From: Treponema bryantii
GTDB taxonomy: Bacteria > Spirochaetota > Spirochaetia > Treponematales > Treponemataceae
Direction of reading: 5' to 3'
Assembly (NCBI RefSeq): GCF_900113965.1
Contig: NZ_FORI01000005.1
Span: 1-64,000, forward strand
DNA: 64,000 nucleotides
This document shows positions 8,294 to 16,087 of the stretch, in pieces (the first letter of the stretch is position 1; every line of letters begins with the position of its first letter). The notes under the pieces are model-generated. The model was not told the origin of the DNA. It worked only from the letters and a program-made list of their open reading frames with translations, and made no database searches. The position numbers and the translations under genes were made by a program.

Positions 8294-8322
8294 ACCTTAT
8301 CAGATATTATTTTATCTGTCAA
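8294..8322 (-). promoter_or_regulatory. Candidate promoter of the tyrS leader
   Basis: On the minus strand TTGACA (8317-8322) is 17 bp from TAAGGT (8294-8299), nine bases before the leader peptide ATG. The spacer holds a dyad, CAGATA with TATCTG, that could be an operator. The -10 is poor, and readthrough from infA is an alternative. Confidence 0.4.
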
Positions 8323-8345
8323 TAAAGGCCGGTAGGGCCTGCACA

Positions 8346-8564
8346 TTAGCGCTCGCGGAATACGATGCGTCCCTTGTTCAAATCATACGGAGAAAGTTCA
8401 ACTTTTACGCTGTCGCCTGGTACGATTCTGATGTAATGCTTTCTCATTTTTCCAGAAAGATGTGCGAGAATTACGTGTCCGCCTTCAAGTTCTACGCGGA
8501 ATGTTGTGTTTGGAAGTGCTTCTTTTACTACACCCTGCACTTCAATAGCTTCTTCTTTTGCCAT
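8346..8564 (-). CDS. infA: Translation initiation factor IF-1
   Basis: A 72-residue OB-fold protein that binds the ribosomal A site during initiation. The family signature is clear: [18 protein letters not shown], then [13 protein letters not shown] and [23 protein letters not shown] precedes the ATG. It is divergent from the DksA-like gene and upstream of the tyrS leader on the same strand. Confidence 0.97.
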   Translation of the reverse strand: MAKEEAIEVQGVVKEALPNTTFRVELEGGHVILAHLSGKMRKHYIRIVPGDSVKVELSPYDLNKGRIVFRER

Positions 8565-8702
8565 ATTTTTCCTTATAAAAAATCATTTATTTTGCAAAAA
8601 GTGTTTGTCTTTTTACCGATTTGCATTTATATTAGTTATTATATACAAAACAGCATAACTTGACAACACAAGTAAAAAATGGTTTTGGGAGGATTTATAA
8701 AT

Positions 8703-9059
8703 ATGGACAAAGCTTTTCTTAAAAAAATGAAGGAATATTTACTTGAACAGAGAAAAACTCTTCTTGCTTCATTGGCAGATCAGAGTGAAGATATGCGTGG
8801 CCTTATTAAAACCGTTGAGTCTGGAGACGAAGCAGATGTTGCTGCTGATGTAATTGATAGAACTCTTTTGACTGCTCTTGGAACACAGGATGCAAATAGA
8901 CTTCAGCAGATTGATAGTGCACTCGACAGAATTAATCAGGGAACATACGGACGCTGTGTAAAGTGTGGTAAAGAAATTCCTCAGGAAAGACTTGAAGTTC
9001 TTCCTTATGCGCTTATGTGCATCAGCTGTGCAAGTGCTCAGGAGAGAAAGAACAGATAA
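8703..9059 (+). CDS. DksA/TraR family zinc-finger protein
   Basis: An 118-residue protein with an N-terminal coiled-coil region and a C-terminal zinc finger of the pattern CVKC..CISC (Cys pairs about 17 residues apart). Members bind the RNA polymerase secondary channel and alter initiation, often together with ppGpp; a small alarmone synthetase is encoded at 50.3-51.0 kb. The acidic segment GDEADVAADV near residue 40 corresponds to the coiled-coil tip. I placed the start at ATG 8703, since GGGAGGA lies just before it; an upstream ATG at 8679 contains that site inside the coding sequence. Its stop codon abuts copy B of the structured repeat. Whether it is a true DksA or a TraR-like relative cannot be told from sequence alone. 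Confidence 0.88.
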   Translation: MDKAFLKKMKEYLLEQRKTLLASLADQSEDMRGLIKTVESGDEADVAADVIDRTLLTALGTQDANRLQQIDSALDRINQGTYGRCVKCGKEIPQERLEVLPYALMCISCASAQERKNR

Positions 9060-9162
9060 GCCTAAAATCGAAAATCCGTTAAAAAACGGGCTGCGACAGC
9101 GGGCCGTTTTAGGATTATCGAAAGAACGGCTCAGAGGCAAGCTGTGCTTGCCGACTACAGTT
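9060..9162 (+). repeat. 3'UTR structured repeat element, copy B
   Basis: Begins at the base after the DksA-like stop codon. Nested stems are CGAAAATCC with GGATTATCG (one mismatch) and AAAACGG with CCGTTTT around GCTG-CGA-CAGC. A separate 3' hairpin, GGCAAGC-TGT-GCTTGCC, follows the conserved GGCTCAGA. Compare copies at 1786 and 46120 and the 3' module alone at 13232. Confidence 0.75.
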
Positions 9163-10036
9163 TTACTATGATATTTTCAGGATATACCAGCTCGGTATAT
9201 CCTGTTTTTTTTGCTATTTCTGCGGCGCGGTCAAAGGCGCAATCCAGGCCGTCTGTAGTGTGAGCATCAGAATTAATACATACAGGAACTCCATAATTGT
9301 GAAGGAGCTCCAGAAACTGCTGAGAAGGGTAGGTATCGTCCATTGCACCACGGGCAATAGCACCTGTGTTTATTTCTGTAATAACTCCGGCATTAGCAAT
9401 TACCTTTGCAGTAGCCCTCAATTCATCTTTATACCAGCTTTCATTTTCATCAAAAATCTTTAGTTCGCCGTTTCGTTTACGCAATAAATCCGGGTGAGCA
9501 AGAATATCAAAATTGCCTTTAAGAAGCATTGTGCGCTCCGCTTCAAAATAATCACAGACTGCCTTTTTGCCATCTATTTCACCGTTTGGTTTTGAATACA
9601 GTTTAATCAGATTTTCTTTAATGACTTCGGCATGGTGATCTACTGTGTAAAAGCCTTTATCTGTTGTTACAAAGTGAACGGCACCAATCAGATAATCTGG
9701 AGAAAACTCTGCATAAGAAGTTTTGTCTGGGATGGCAGTTCCATACTCCGGAGAATCAAAATAATCAGCTTCAAAGCCAAGATATATCTGCAGCTGGCCG
9801 GCATATTTTTCTTTAAGGCGGCGGATTTCTTCTGTGTAGCTTTTTATATCAGAAGAAGGAATGTGCCATACGTTATCGAAGGGCTTGTAGAACTCTGGAT
9901 TCATAGGGTGAATACAGTGACCCGAAAAGCCGAGAACGGTAAAGCCTTTGTCGATTGCTGCAAGAACCATTTCTTCTGCAGTATTTTTTCCGTCACAGAA
10001 TTTTGAGTGAGTATGAAAGTTTGCTTTTGTTGACAT
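9155..10036 (-). CDS. PHP-family histidinol-phosphatase
   Basis: Likely converts histidinol phosphate to histidinol, the step missing from the his operon at 16-19 kb. The 293 residues have HTHSKFCDGKNT at 8-19, which supplies the first metal-binding His pair, then GFSGHC, GAVHFV, and the C-terminal INSDAH block of the HisK-type PHP enzymes. ATG 10036 is preceded by AAGGGAA and lies one base after the stop codon of the upstream receiver-domain gene, so the two are probably translationally coupled. Another phosphoesterase substrate is possible, as PHP proteins are diverse. Confidence 0.85.
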   Translation of the reverse strand: MSTKANFHTHSKFCDGKNTAEEMVLAAIDKGFTVLGFSGHCIHPMNPEFYKPFDNVWHIPSSDIKSYTEEIRRLKEKYAGQLQIYLGFEADYFDSPEYGTAIPDKTSYAEFSPDYLIGAVHFVTTDKGFYTVDHHAEVIKENLIKLYSKPNGEIDGKKAVCDYFEAERTMLLKGNFDILAHPDLLRKRNGELKIFDENESWYKDELRATAKVIANAGVITEINTGAIARGAMDDTYPSQQFLELLHNYGVPVCINSDAHTTDGLDCAFDRAAEIAKKTGYTELVYPENIIVKL

Positions 10037-10037
10037 T

Positions 10038-11288
10038 TTATTCCCTTGTTTTAAGAACAGAAAGACATTTCTGTACAAGGAAGTTTGGTTTCTGAGGTTT
10101 TACAAGATAACTTGCAGCGCCTGCACTCAATACCTTTACAACAATATCTTTCTGAAGACTTGGTGAATAGATTACGATTGGTGGTGTATGAGGCATGCTG
10201 TGGAGTCTCTGAAGGAGTGAGAGACCTGTCTGATCACTCAATAATACATCGAGGATGATTAAATCAAATTTACCATCTTCGTAATCCTGCAAAAACTGCT
10301 GGCCTTTTGTATAAGTAGAACAAGAGGCACCGCTCTGTTCAAAATAATTCTTTGTAAGTTCAAGGCTCGCTTCATCACTGTCTATAATTGCAATTGTAAG
10401 AACTGTACCGGTGTTCTTTGGAACAGGAGAGTCTTCAAGAGTATCTGATGAAAAGCGGGTTGCAATAGAAGCCGAATCCTCTTCTTCGTAAGAAGGTGTA
10501 AGAAAGCGGTTTGTAATAAGATCTGAAATATCAGATGTAATAGAAGTATCTACAAGATCATTAAGAACGCGGGAAAGATTTGAAGTCATTTCAATTCCTG
10601 AGTAATTTGAGTGACCGTTAAGCATTTCACGTACAAAGTTACTGAGAGAAAGAATCTTTACGTTCTTTGCATGAATCTTCTGGCAGGCAAGTACGTTATC
10701 AATAAGGAATTCAAGATTGTAGCCGTCTACAAAGGTAAGCTCAAGGTTTGTGAGCATGATTACTACCTTTGGATTTTCAATCTTTTCGCGTGCAATCATT
10801 TCTGAAAGCTTAAACTGAAGAAGTGCAATTTTTTCGCGATTAAGGCCGAGTGCAAGTTCAATAAAGATGATGTTGTTGTTGCGGTGAAGGTCAAGAATAC
10901 ACGGTGTTGTATCCATTGAAAGAGGAACACGAACAACGAGTCCGATAGACTTAAAGAACATATCGAACTGAACTGGCTTTTCAAAGTATTTTATTACGCC
11001 ATATTTTGCGTAGGCTGCAATAGTTGAGCGGTCCTGCTTTGGACCAGTAATGATTACAGGAATATCGGCGCAGTTTGTGTCGCGCATCTTTTTCTCAAGG
11101 AATTCCATTTCCATGGTGTTATCATATTCCATATCAAGAATGATAAGATTTGGAAGTGAAGTAATTACCTTAGTGTAGATATCGCGGTTTTCCTGTGTTG
11201 TTATTACTTCAATCTGGTCTTCTGAAAGCTTCTGCTTCAGAAAATCTCTAAACAACGGATGACTGTCTGCAATCAATACCTTTTTCAT
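10038..11288 (-). CDS. Response regulator with two receiver domains and a STAS-like centre
   Basis: A 416-residue protein without a DNA-binding or enzymatic output domain. Residues 1-115 form a receiver (MKKVLIADSHPLFRDFL, Asp in LIILDMEY near 53). Residues about 130-250 resemble a STAS domain (VVIMLTNLELTFVDGYNLEFLID). Residues about 297-416 are a second receiver (IAIIDSDEA, Asp in LIILDVLLSD, Lys in YLVKPQ). Such proteins relay phosphate or tune partner-switching; the SpoIIE-type phosphatase at 27.9 kb is a possible partner but not linked. It overlaps no gene upstream and has a TATTAT hexamer six bases before its ATG. The coupled PHP phosphatase is an unexpected partner. Confidence 0.8.
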   Translation of the reverse strand: MKKVLIADSHPLFRDFLKQKLSEDQIEVITTQENRDIYTKVITSLPNLIILDMEYDNTMEMEFLEKKMRDTNCADIPVIITGPKQDRSTIAAYAKYGVIKYFEKPVQFDMFFKSIGLVVRVPLSMDTTPCILDLHRNNNIIFIELALGLNREKIALLQFKLSEMIAREKIENPKVVIMLTNLELTFVDGYNLEFLIDNVLACQKIHAKNVKILSLSNFVREMLNGHSNYSGIEMTSNLSRVLNDLVDTSITSDISDLITNRFLTPSYEEEDSASIATRFSSDTLEDSPVPKNTGTVLTIAIIDSDEASLELTKNYFEQSGASCSTYTKGQQFLQDYEDGKFDLIILDVLLSDQTGLSLLQRLHSMPHTPPIVIYSPSLQKDIVVKVLSAGAASYLVKPQKPNFLVQKCLSVLKTRE

Positions 11289-11343
11289 TCTTATATAATA
11301 TCATATAAATTTACAATCGAAAAGATAAAAAATCGAGTTCGTT

Positions 11344-11513
11344 AAGTTGAAGGGCTCCCGCTGAAAAATCCCATAGGCTGCTGGCGAGCTAGTTTTTTGT
11401 GTAAACAATCCTGCGGTTTTTTCTTCGAAAAAATCCTCGGATTGTTTGCTATGGCTAAACGCCAAAACTCCTCGATGCAGCCTATGGTCTTTTTCTGCTC
11501 CGCCATTCAACTT
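11344..11513. repeat. Long imperfect inverted repeat between divergent genes
   Basis: AAGTTGAA..CCATAGGCTGC..AAACAATCC on the left (from 11344) is mirrored by GGATTGTTT..GCAGCCTATGG..TTCAACTT on the right (to 11513), with a central GGTTTTTTC-TTC-GAAAAAATCC hairpin. The arms are about 75 bases with some mismatches. It lies between two divergent genes, so it cannot serve as a shared terminator; a MITE-like insertion or a regulatory structure fits better. The 317-bp gap otherwise holds only the groEL promoter region. Confidence 0.75.
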
Positions 11514-11530
11514 AAAAAATACGAATTTTC

Positions 11531-11559
11531 TTGCCGATTGGCTGAAATTTCTATATTTT
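11531..11559 (+). promoter_or_regulatory. Candidate groEL promoter
   Basis: TTGCCG at 11531-11536 is 17 bp from TATTTT at 11554-11559, about 47 bases before the ATG, with AGAGG as ribosome site at 11591. I see no CIRCE inverted repeat, so HrcA control is not evident here. Confidence 0.35.
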
Positions 11560-11605
11560 ATTATATAAGATTAAATTTTAAACTATAAAAAGAGGTATAT
11601 AGAAA

Positions 11606-13231
11606 ATGGCAAAACAGTTATTGTTTAGTGAAGATGCTAGAAAAAAGCTTTTGAGTGGCGTTGAGCAGATTTCGAAGGCTGTAAAGACAACTCTCGGACC
11701 TTGTGGACGTATGGTTATGATGGACAAGAAATATGGTTCACCAGTAATCACAAAGGACGGTGTTTCTGTAGCAAAGGAAATTGAACTCCAGGATCCATAT
11801 GAGAACATGGGAGCTCAGTTCGTACGCGAAGTAGCAAGCAAAACTAACGATGATGCCGGTGATGGTACAACTACTGCAACTGTACTTTCTTACGCACTTG
11901 TACGCGAAGGAATTAAATCTGTAGCCGCTGGTATGAGACCAATCGAAATTAAGCGCGGTATGGATAAGGCTGTTAAACTTGCAGTTGAAGAAATCAAAAA
12001 GAATGCAAAGCCTGTAAAGGGCGCTGATGATATTACAAACATCGCAACAATTTCTGCTAACAACGATCCAGAAATTGGTAAGATGCTTGCTGACGCTATC
12101 GAAAAGGTAGGAAAAGACGGTGTTATCACTGTAGAAGAATCAAAGAACATGGAAATGACTGTTGATACTGTAGAAGGTATGCAGTTTGACCGCGGATACA
12201 TTTCTTCTTACTTTGTAACAGACCGCGAGCGCATGGAAGCTGATTTTGATGACGCTTACGTTTTGATTTACGACAAGAAGATTTCTGCAATGAAGGATCT
12301 TCTTCCAATTCTTGAAAAGGTAGCAAATGCTGGTAAGGCTCTCGTAATCATCTGTGAAGATGTTGAAGGTGAAGCTCTTACAACTCTCGTTTTGAACACA
12401 ATCCGTGGAACAATCAAAGTTTGTGCTGTTAAGGCTCCTGGCTTTGGTGACCGCAGAAAGGATATGCTCCAGGATATCGCTATTTTGACAGGCGGTACTG
12501 TAGTTTCTGAAGAAGTTGGACTTAAGCTTGAGACTTGTGGAACAGAAGTTCTTGGTAAGGCTAAGTCTATTAAGATTGACAAGGACAACACAACAATCGT
12601 TGGTGGTGCCGGAGCTTCTAAGGCTATCAAAGACCGCGTTGCAGAAATCAAGACTGCCATTGAAAAGTCTACATCATCTTATGACAAGGAACAGCTCCAG
12701 AAGAGACTTGCTAAGCTCGCTGGTGGTGTTGCTGTAATCAACGTTGGTGCTAACACAGAAACTGAAATGAAAGAAATGAAGTTCCGTGTTGAAGATACAA
12801 TCGCTGCTACACGTGCCGCTCTTGAAGAAGGTATTGTATCTGGTGGTGGACTTGCACTCATCGAAGCTTCTAAGGCTTTGAACGAAATCCCAGCTGACCT
12901 TACAGAAGATGAAAAGGTTGGATTTAAGATTGTACGCCGCGCTCTCGAAGAGCCAATGCGCCAGATTGCAGAAAATGCAGGTCTTGACGGAAGCGTAATT
13001 GCTGAACGCGCTAAATCAGAAAAGAAGGGTGTTGGATATAACGCTCGTACTGGTGAATGGGTAAATATGCTTGAGGCCGGAATTATCGACCCAGCTAAGG
13101 TTACTTGTTCAGCTTTGAAGAACGCAGCATCTGTAGCAGGAACTCTCCTCACAACAGAATGTGCAATTACAGACATCCCAGAGCCAAAGGCACCAGCTGC
13201 CCCAGCTCCAGACATGGGCGGAATGTACTAG
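11606..13231 (+). CDS. groEL: Chaperonin GroEL
   Basis: The 60-kDa subunit of the double-ring chaperonin that folds proteins in the cytoplasm using ATP. The 541 residues match the family from start ([15 protein letters not shown]) through the ATP site [21 protein letters not shown] to the Gly-Met tail MGGMY. No groES lies beside it; T. pallidum also has the two genes apart. The stop codon is followed by a shortened copy of the 3'UTR element. Confidence 0.99.
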   Translation: MAKQLLFSEDARKKLLSGVEQISKAVKTTLGPCGRMVMMDKKYGSPVITKDGVSVAKEIELQDPYENMGAQFVREVASKTNDDAGDGTTTATVLSYALVREGIKSVAAGMRPIEIKRGMDKAVKLAVEEIKKNAKPVKGADDITNIATISANNDPEIGKMLADAIEKVGKDGVITVEESKNMEMTVDTVEGMQFDRGYISSYFVTDRERMEADFDDAYVLIYDKKISAMKDLLPILEKVANAGKALVIICEDVEGEALTTLVLNTIRGTIKVCAVKAPGFGDRRKDMLQDIAILTGGTVVSEEVGLKLETCGTEVLGKAKSIKIDKDNTTIVGGAGASKAIKDRVAEIKTAIEKSTSSYDKEQLQKRLAKLAGGVAVINVGANTETEMKEMKFRVEDTIAATRAALEEGIVSGGGLALIEASKALNEIPADLTEDEKVGFKIVRRALEEPMRQIAENAGLDGSVIAERAKSEKKGVGYNARTGEWVNMLEAGIIDPAKVTCSALKNAASVAGTLLTTECAITDIPEPKAPAAPAPDMGGMY

Positions 13232-13262
13232 TAGCTCAGAGGCAGGCTGTGCTTGCCGACTC
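13232..13262 (+). repeat. 3'UTR repeat element, 3' module only
   Basis: Directly after the groEL stop codon comes TAGCTCAGAGGC, then an AGGCTGTGCTTGCCGAC stretch that matches the last hairpin of copies B and C. The 5' hairpins are absent. The convergent beta-barrel gene ends at its right edge. Confidence 0.6.
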
Positions 13263-13960
13263 TATCTGCAGATTTTAATACCTGCCGAAATAATCATGCC
13301 CTGGGCGTTCTTGTCGCTGATGAGGCCGCCCACAGGTGCATAAACATTAATTGTTGGCCCCGCTCTAAGCTGCGGGGTCAAATTATATAACCAGCTTCCA
13401 CCTGCGGTTGCATAAAGCCATCGCATTTTTCCCCAGAAATATTCATTGATTTTAGAAACATCTTCCCCGGCAGAGCCAGTCCATCCTGAATCATTTTCTT
13501 TTACACCAGGTGAAAGAAGTCCAAAACGCATATAAACACCAAGACCGGCAGAAAGCTGGAAACGGCTTTTTTCACGATAGATTGAGAACACGGCTGGAAT
13601 ATTAAGCATGAAGTTTAAGGTTGTTGTTGTTCGGTTTTCAATTTCTGCAGGAAGAGCTTTATCTTCATAATAAAGATGATTCATCATAAAAAAGCTTACA
13701 ACCGGTTGAATTGCAATTTTAGAATCATCTGGCCAGAGAAAACCAAGTGAAATAGGGTATACAATTGGAGAAGGAGCACTGACGAGGTAACTTTCAGTGT
13801 TGAGATAAAGTCCCGGCTCAAACTGCATTACAAAGTCGGCAGTCTGTTTTTTGGGACTTTGAACAGCTTCTTCGGTTACTTGTTCAGTGGAATCAAGTTC
13901 CTGGGCAAAAAGTGTAGTGAGACAGAAAAGTGATGTGAAAATCAAAAGAAGTTTTTTCAC
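13262..13960 (-). CDS. Outer-membrane beta-barrel-like protein
   Basis: I do not recognise a named family. The 232-residue product has a clear signal peptide (MKKLLLIFTSLFCLTTLFAQE, cut near residue 20) and then alternating hydrophobic strands rich in Tyr, Gly and Phe, such as SLGFLW, FQLSAGLGVYMRFGL and LYATAGGSWLYNL, like small porin-type barrels. The start is GTG at 13960, with AGGAG eight bases upstream. It is the last gene of a cluster with two lipoproteins, nine bases after the second one, so the three may form an envelope complex. Convergent with groEL. Confidence 0.65.
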   Translation of the reverse strand: MKKLLLIFTSLFCLTTLFAQELDSTEQVTEEAVQSPKKQTADFVMQFEPGLYLNTESYLVSAPSPIVYPISLGFLWPDDSKIAIQPVVSFFMMNHLYYEDKALPAEIENRTTTTLNFMLNIPAVFSIYREKSRFQLSAGLGVYMRFGLLSPGVKENDSGWTGSAGEDVSKINEYFWGKMRWLYATAGGSWLYNLTPQLRAGPTINVYAPVGGLISDKNAQGMIISAGIKICR

Positions 13961-13968
13961 TGCTTCTC

Positions 13969-15156
13969 CTAAATCAGTCTGCTGTAGAGAGTTCTTTCAA
14001 GGTTTACCTGAAGGAAGCCTGCACGGCCTGTTTTGTAGAATGAAGATTCTTCCCATGCGGCATAGAGAGTTGTGCCGGAAATAACAAAATCAGAATAAAC
14101 AAAACCTACAGGAAGCTTTGGAAGTCTTATTGCAACAGTTTTACCGCTTCTAAGAATGTGTTTTCCAGGAAGTGCACCCTCAAGGAAAAGAGTTCCATCT
14201 TCAAATAAAGCGGCACTCCAGCTTGCAGAAAGAATAGCTTTTGCATTCAGTTCTTTTTCGGTGCTGTTAGGAACACTGTTTTCAAATACGCGTGGAGAGC
14301 TTCCGCCGGCATTTTTTACTTCAATACTGAAAGGAAGTTTATCATCAAAACCTGCGAGCAGTTTTTTAATGCGATCCGGAGCATTTGTATAATTGTAATG
14401 CAAACGACAACTGCGGAAATATTCTGCATCGCATTCCTGAATATCAATTTTTCCTTCTGCTGTAGAAGGCGAAAGGGCGAGTAAAGGAATGAGCGGCTTA
14501 AAGGTAATGTATGAAAACTCATTTTTGGTTTCAGAGATAGTCTTTATGCTGCAGCACCATTCAAGGCCGTTCCAGTAAAAATCAGTTACTTCGGAATTAG
14601 TTTTGTCTGTAATATTATTGCAGTTTAAAATAGGGTAAGAGATTTTTGCAGTTGGATCGAACTGAAGCAGGAAAAGATGTGCAGCGCCGTCATTTTTATA
14701 ATCAGATGCAAGAATTGTATCGTTGAAGAAGGCGCTTTTATAAACAGAGTAAACCGGAATGTTATTAAGGAAAACAAGGTTACCGGCAGTGCGGTCAGTA
14801 AAAAGAGATGTGTCTAGTGAAAGATAAATCATATCATCATTAAAAGAAAGGATTCCTAGTCTGTTTACAACAGCGTAAGCCTTTGAATCTGAGAACTGTG
14901 TACAAGGTTCATTGTTAGCAGAAGAAATTCTAACAGTTTCTGTCCAAGGCTTTGGAACCTGGAGAGGAGAATTCTGCGGTTTATCTATCTGATGATAATT
15001 TGTGTTCGAAAAATAATACCAGTTATGGTTTGATTTAGTGATTTCTACAGAAATTGCATTTGGAACTGGAAGCTGAGCCTGTTCTTTCTTACAACTGAAT
15101 AATACAAGAGGTGCGAAAAAGAGTAATGATGTAAATGCCAGTTTAAAATATTTCAT
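13969..15156 (-). CDS. Lipoprotein of unknown function
   Basis: A 395-residue protein with a lipoprotein signal peptide ending LVLFSC, with Cys near residue 22 as lipid anchor. The rest contains repeated beta-strand segments (NRLGILSFNDDMIYLSL, VNRL, LFEDGTLFLEGAL) reminiscent of propeller-like proteins, but no named domain is recognisable. The ATG overlaps the stop of the upstream lipoprotein by four bases (ATGA), and GGAGA lies just before it, so the pair is translated together. Confidence 0.65.
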   Translation of the reverse strand: MKYFKLAFTSLLFFAPLVLFSCKKEQAQLPVPNAISVEITKSNHNWYYFSNTNYHQIDKPQNSPLQVPKPWTETVRISSANNEPCTQFSDSKAYAVVNRLGILSFNDDMIYLSLDTSLFTDRTAGNLVFLNNIPVYSVYKSAFFNDTILASDYKNDGAAHLFLLQFDPTAKISYPILNCNNITDKTNSEVTDFYWNGLEWCCSIKTISETKNEFSYITFKPLIPLLALSPSTAEGKIDIQECDAEYFRSCRLHYNYTNAPDRIKKLLAGFDDKLPFSIEVKNAGGSSPRVFENSVPNSTEKELNAKAILSASWSAALFEDGTLFLEGALPGKHILRSGKTVAIRLPKLPVGFVYSDFVISGTTLYAAWEESSFYKTGRAGFLQVNLERTLYSRLI

Positions 15157-16016
15157 ATGTCTCCAATGTATATCGGTAGATAAATATACTCAAGTGATAT
15201 ATTTTTTGAACTTTTGTAAGTTACAAAAAGTCCCACTTTTTTAGCATCTGATATAAGAATAGGACTGTTTTTTAGAACTGTAAACTGTTTTTTTTGTAGG
15301 AAACGCTTGTTTTCTGGAACAAAAGAAGAAAAAAATACAGAATTCTCCTGTGAAAGGCCGGTTGTGGTTTGAATATATTCAGCTTCAAGCGCGGCAGCCC
15401 CTGTCAGATTCAGCAGGGAAGATTTGAAATTGTGAGAAGAGATTTCATCCAGAATTGAGGATTGGGAGAGAAGCCAGGGATTATAAAACAGTTTTGTGTC
15501 GGATATGAGTTTTTCTTCTATTGATTTCTGGGCTTTTTTCCAGTTGAAGGTGCTGATCAGATATTCTATGTCTACAGGCGGAAGGCATTGTTCTTTACCT
15601 TCGTTGAACAGTTTTTGCATTGTGTCTGCAAGAAAGCCCTGTTCCCAGGTTATTTTTTGATTTTCTGCGGTTGGGTAAAGGTAGCCGGCAGGCAAGAAAT
15701 AGCTGCATTCATTCTGGTCTTCCAGGAGGGTGATGGGATAGGCGGAAACGCAGAGGGGGCGATTCGTTTTTATGGGGACGGCGACAGTTGTCGCGGTGGT
15801 ATAAAAATAATACAGGGCTTCGGCACTGGTAACTTTTACAAGCCATCGGGAAAGGGGCGGATAGGCAGCGGAGCGTGAGTCCTCTGGCGGCCAAGTGGGG
15901 AGTTCAAGGGCTAAGTTTTCTTCTGGCGGGCAGGTAGTATTGGAACTGCAGGCTGTGAAGGGAAGAACGATAAGGCTTGAAATCAATATAAATGATGATA
16001 AAAATAAAAATCTCAT
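15153..16016 (-). CDS. Lipoprotein of unknown function
   Basis: A 287-residue protein with a hydrophobic leader and the lipobox FTAC (Cys near residue 23), then a low-complexity SSNTTCPPEEN stretch. No known domain is visible. It is the first gene of the three-gene envelope cluster. Its ATG lies inside a perfect hairpin that looks like the terminator of the preceding his-rnhA operon, with the T tail coding for its leader residues FLFL. No ribosome site is present; TATTTA lies six bases before the ATG. Confidence 0.6.
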   Translation of the reverse strand: MRFLFLSSFILISSLIVLPFTACSSNTTCPPEENLALELPTWPPEDSRSAAYPPLSRWLVKVTSAEALYYFYTTATTVAVPIKTNRPLCVSAYPITLLEDQNECSYFLPAGYLYPTAENQKITWEQGFLADTMQKLFNEGKEQCLPPVDIEYLISTFNWKKAQKSIEEKLISDTKLFYNPWLLSQSSILDEISSHNFKSSLLNLTGAAALEAEYIQTTTGLSQENSVFFSSFVPENKRFLQKKQFTVLKNSPILISDAKKVGLFVTYKSSKNISLEYIYLPIYIGDI

Positions 16017-16039
16017 ACTATATAAATAGTATGAGATTT
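16008..16039 (-). terminator. Terminator of the his-rnhA operon overlapping a start codon
   Basis: Perfect 14-bp arms (16008-16021 and 16026-16039) with a four-base loop. On the minus strand the hairpin is followed by a TTTTTATTTTTATC tail. It is 48 bases after the rnhA stop. The ATG of the lipoprotein gene (16014-16016) is in the 3' arm, so readthrough RNA would hide that start. Confidence 0.75.
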
Positions 16040-16087
16040 AATATTTCAGGAAGTTTTTACAGAATTTTTTTTTGATTTTTTTTATGA

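Noticed and set aside
8250-8663. 137-codon plus frame across infA
   Set aside because: Overlaps infA and the tyrS leader on the other strand; Cys/Phe-rich nonsense-like composition.
11397-11588. Short frames within the long inverted repeat before groEL
   Set aside because: They exist only because the palindrome lacks stops; no ribosome site and no similarity to a protein.
11514-11605. CIRCE operator before groEL
   Set aside because: I looked for TTAGCACTC-N9-GAGTGCTAA and found no match.
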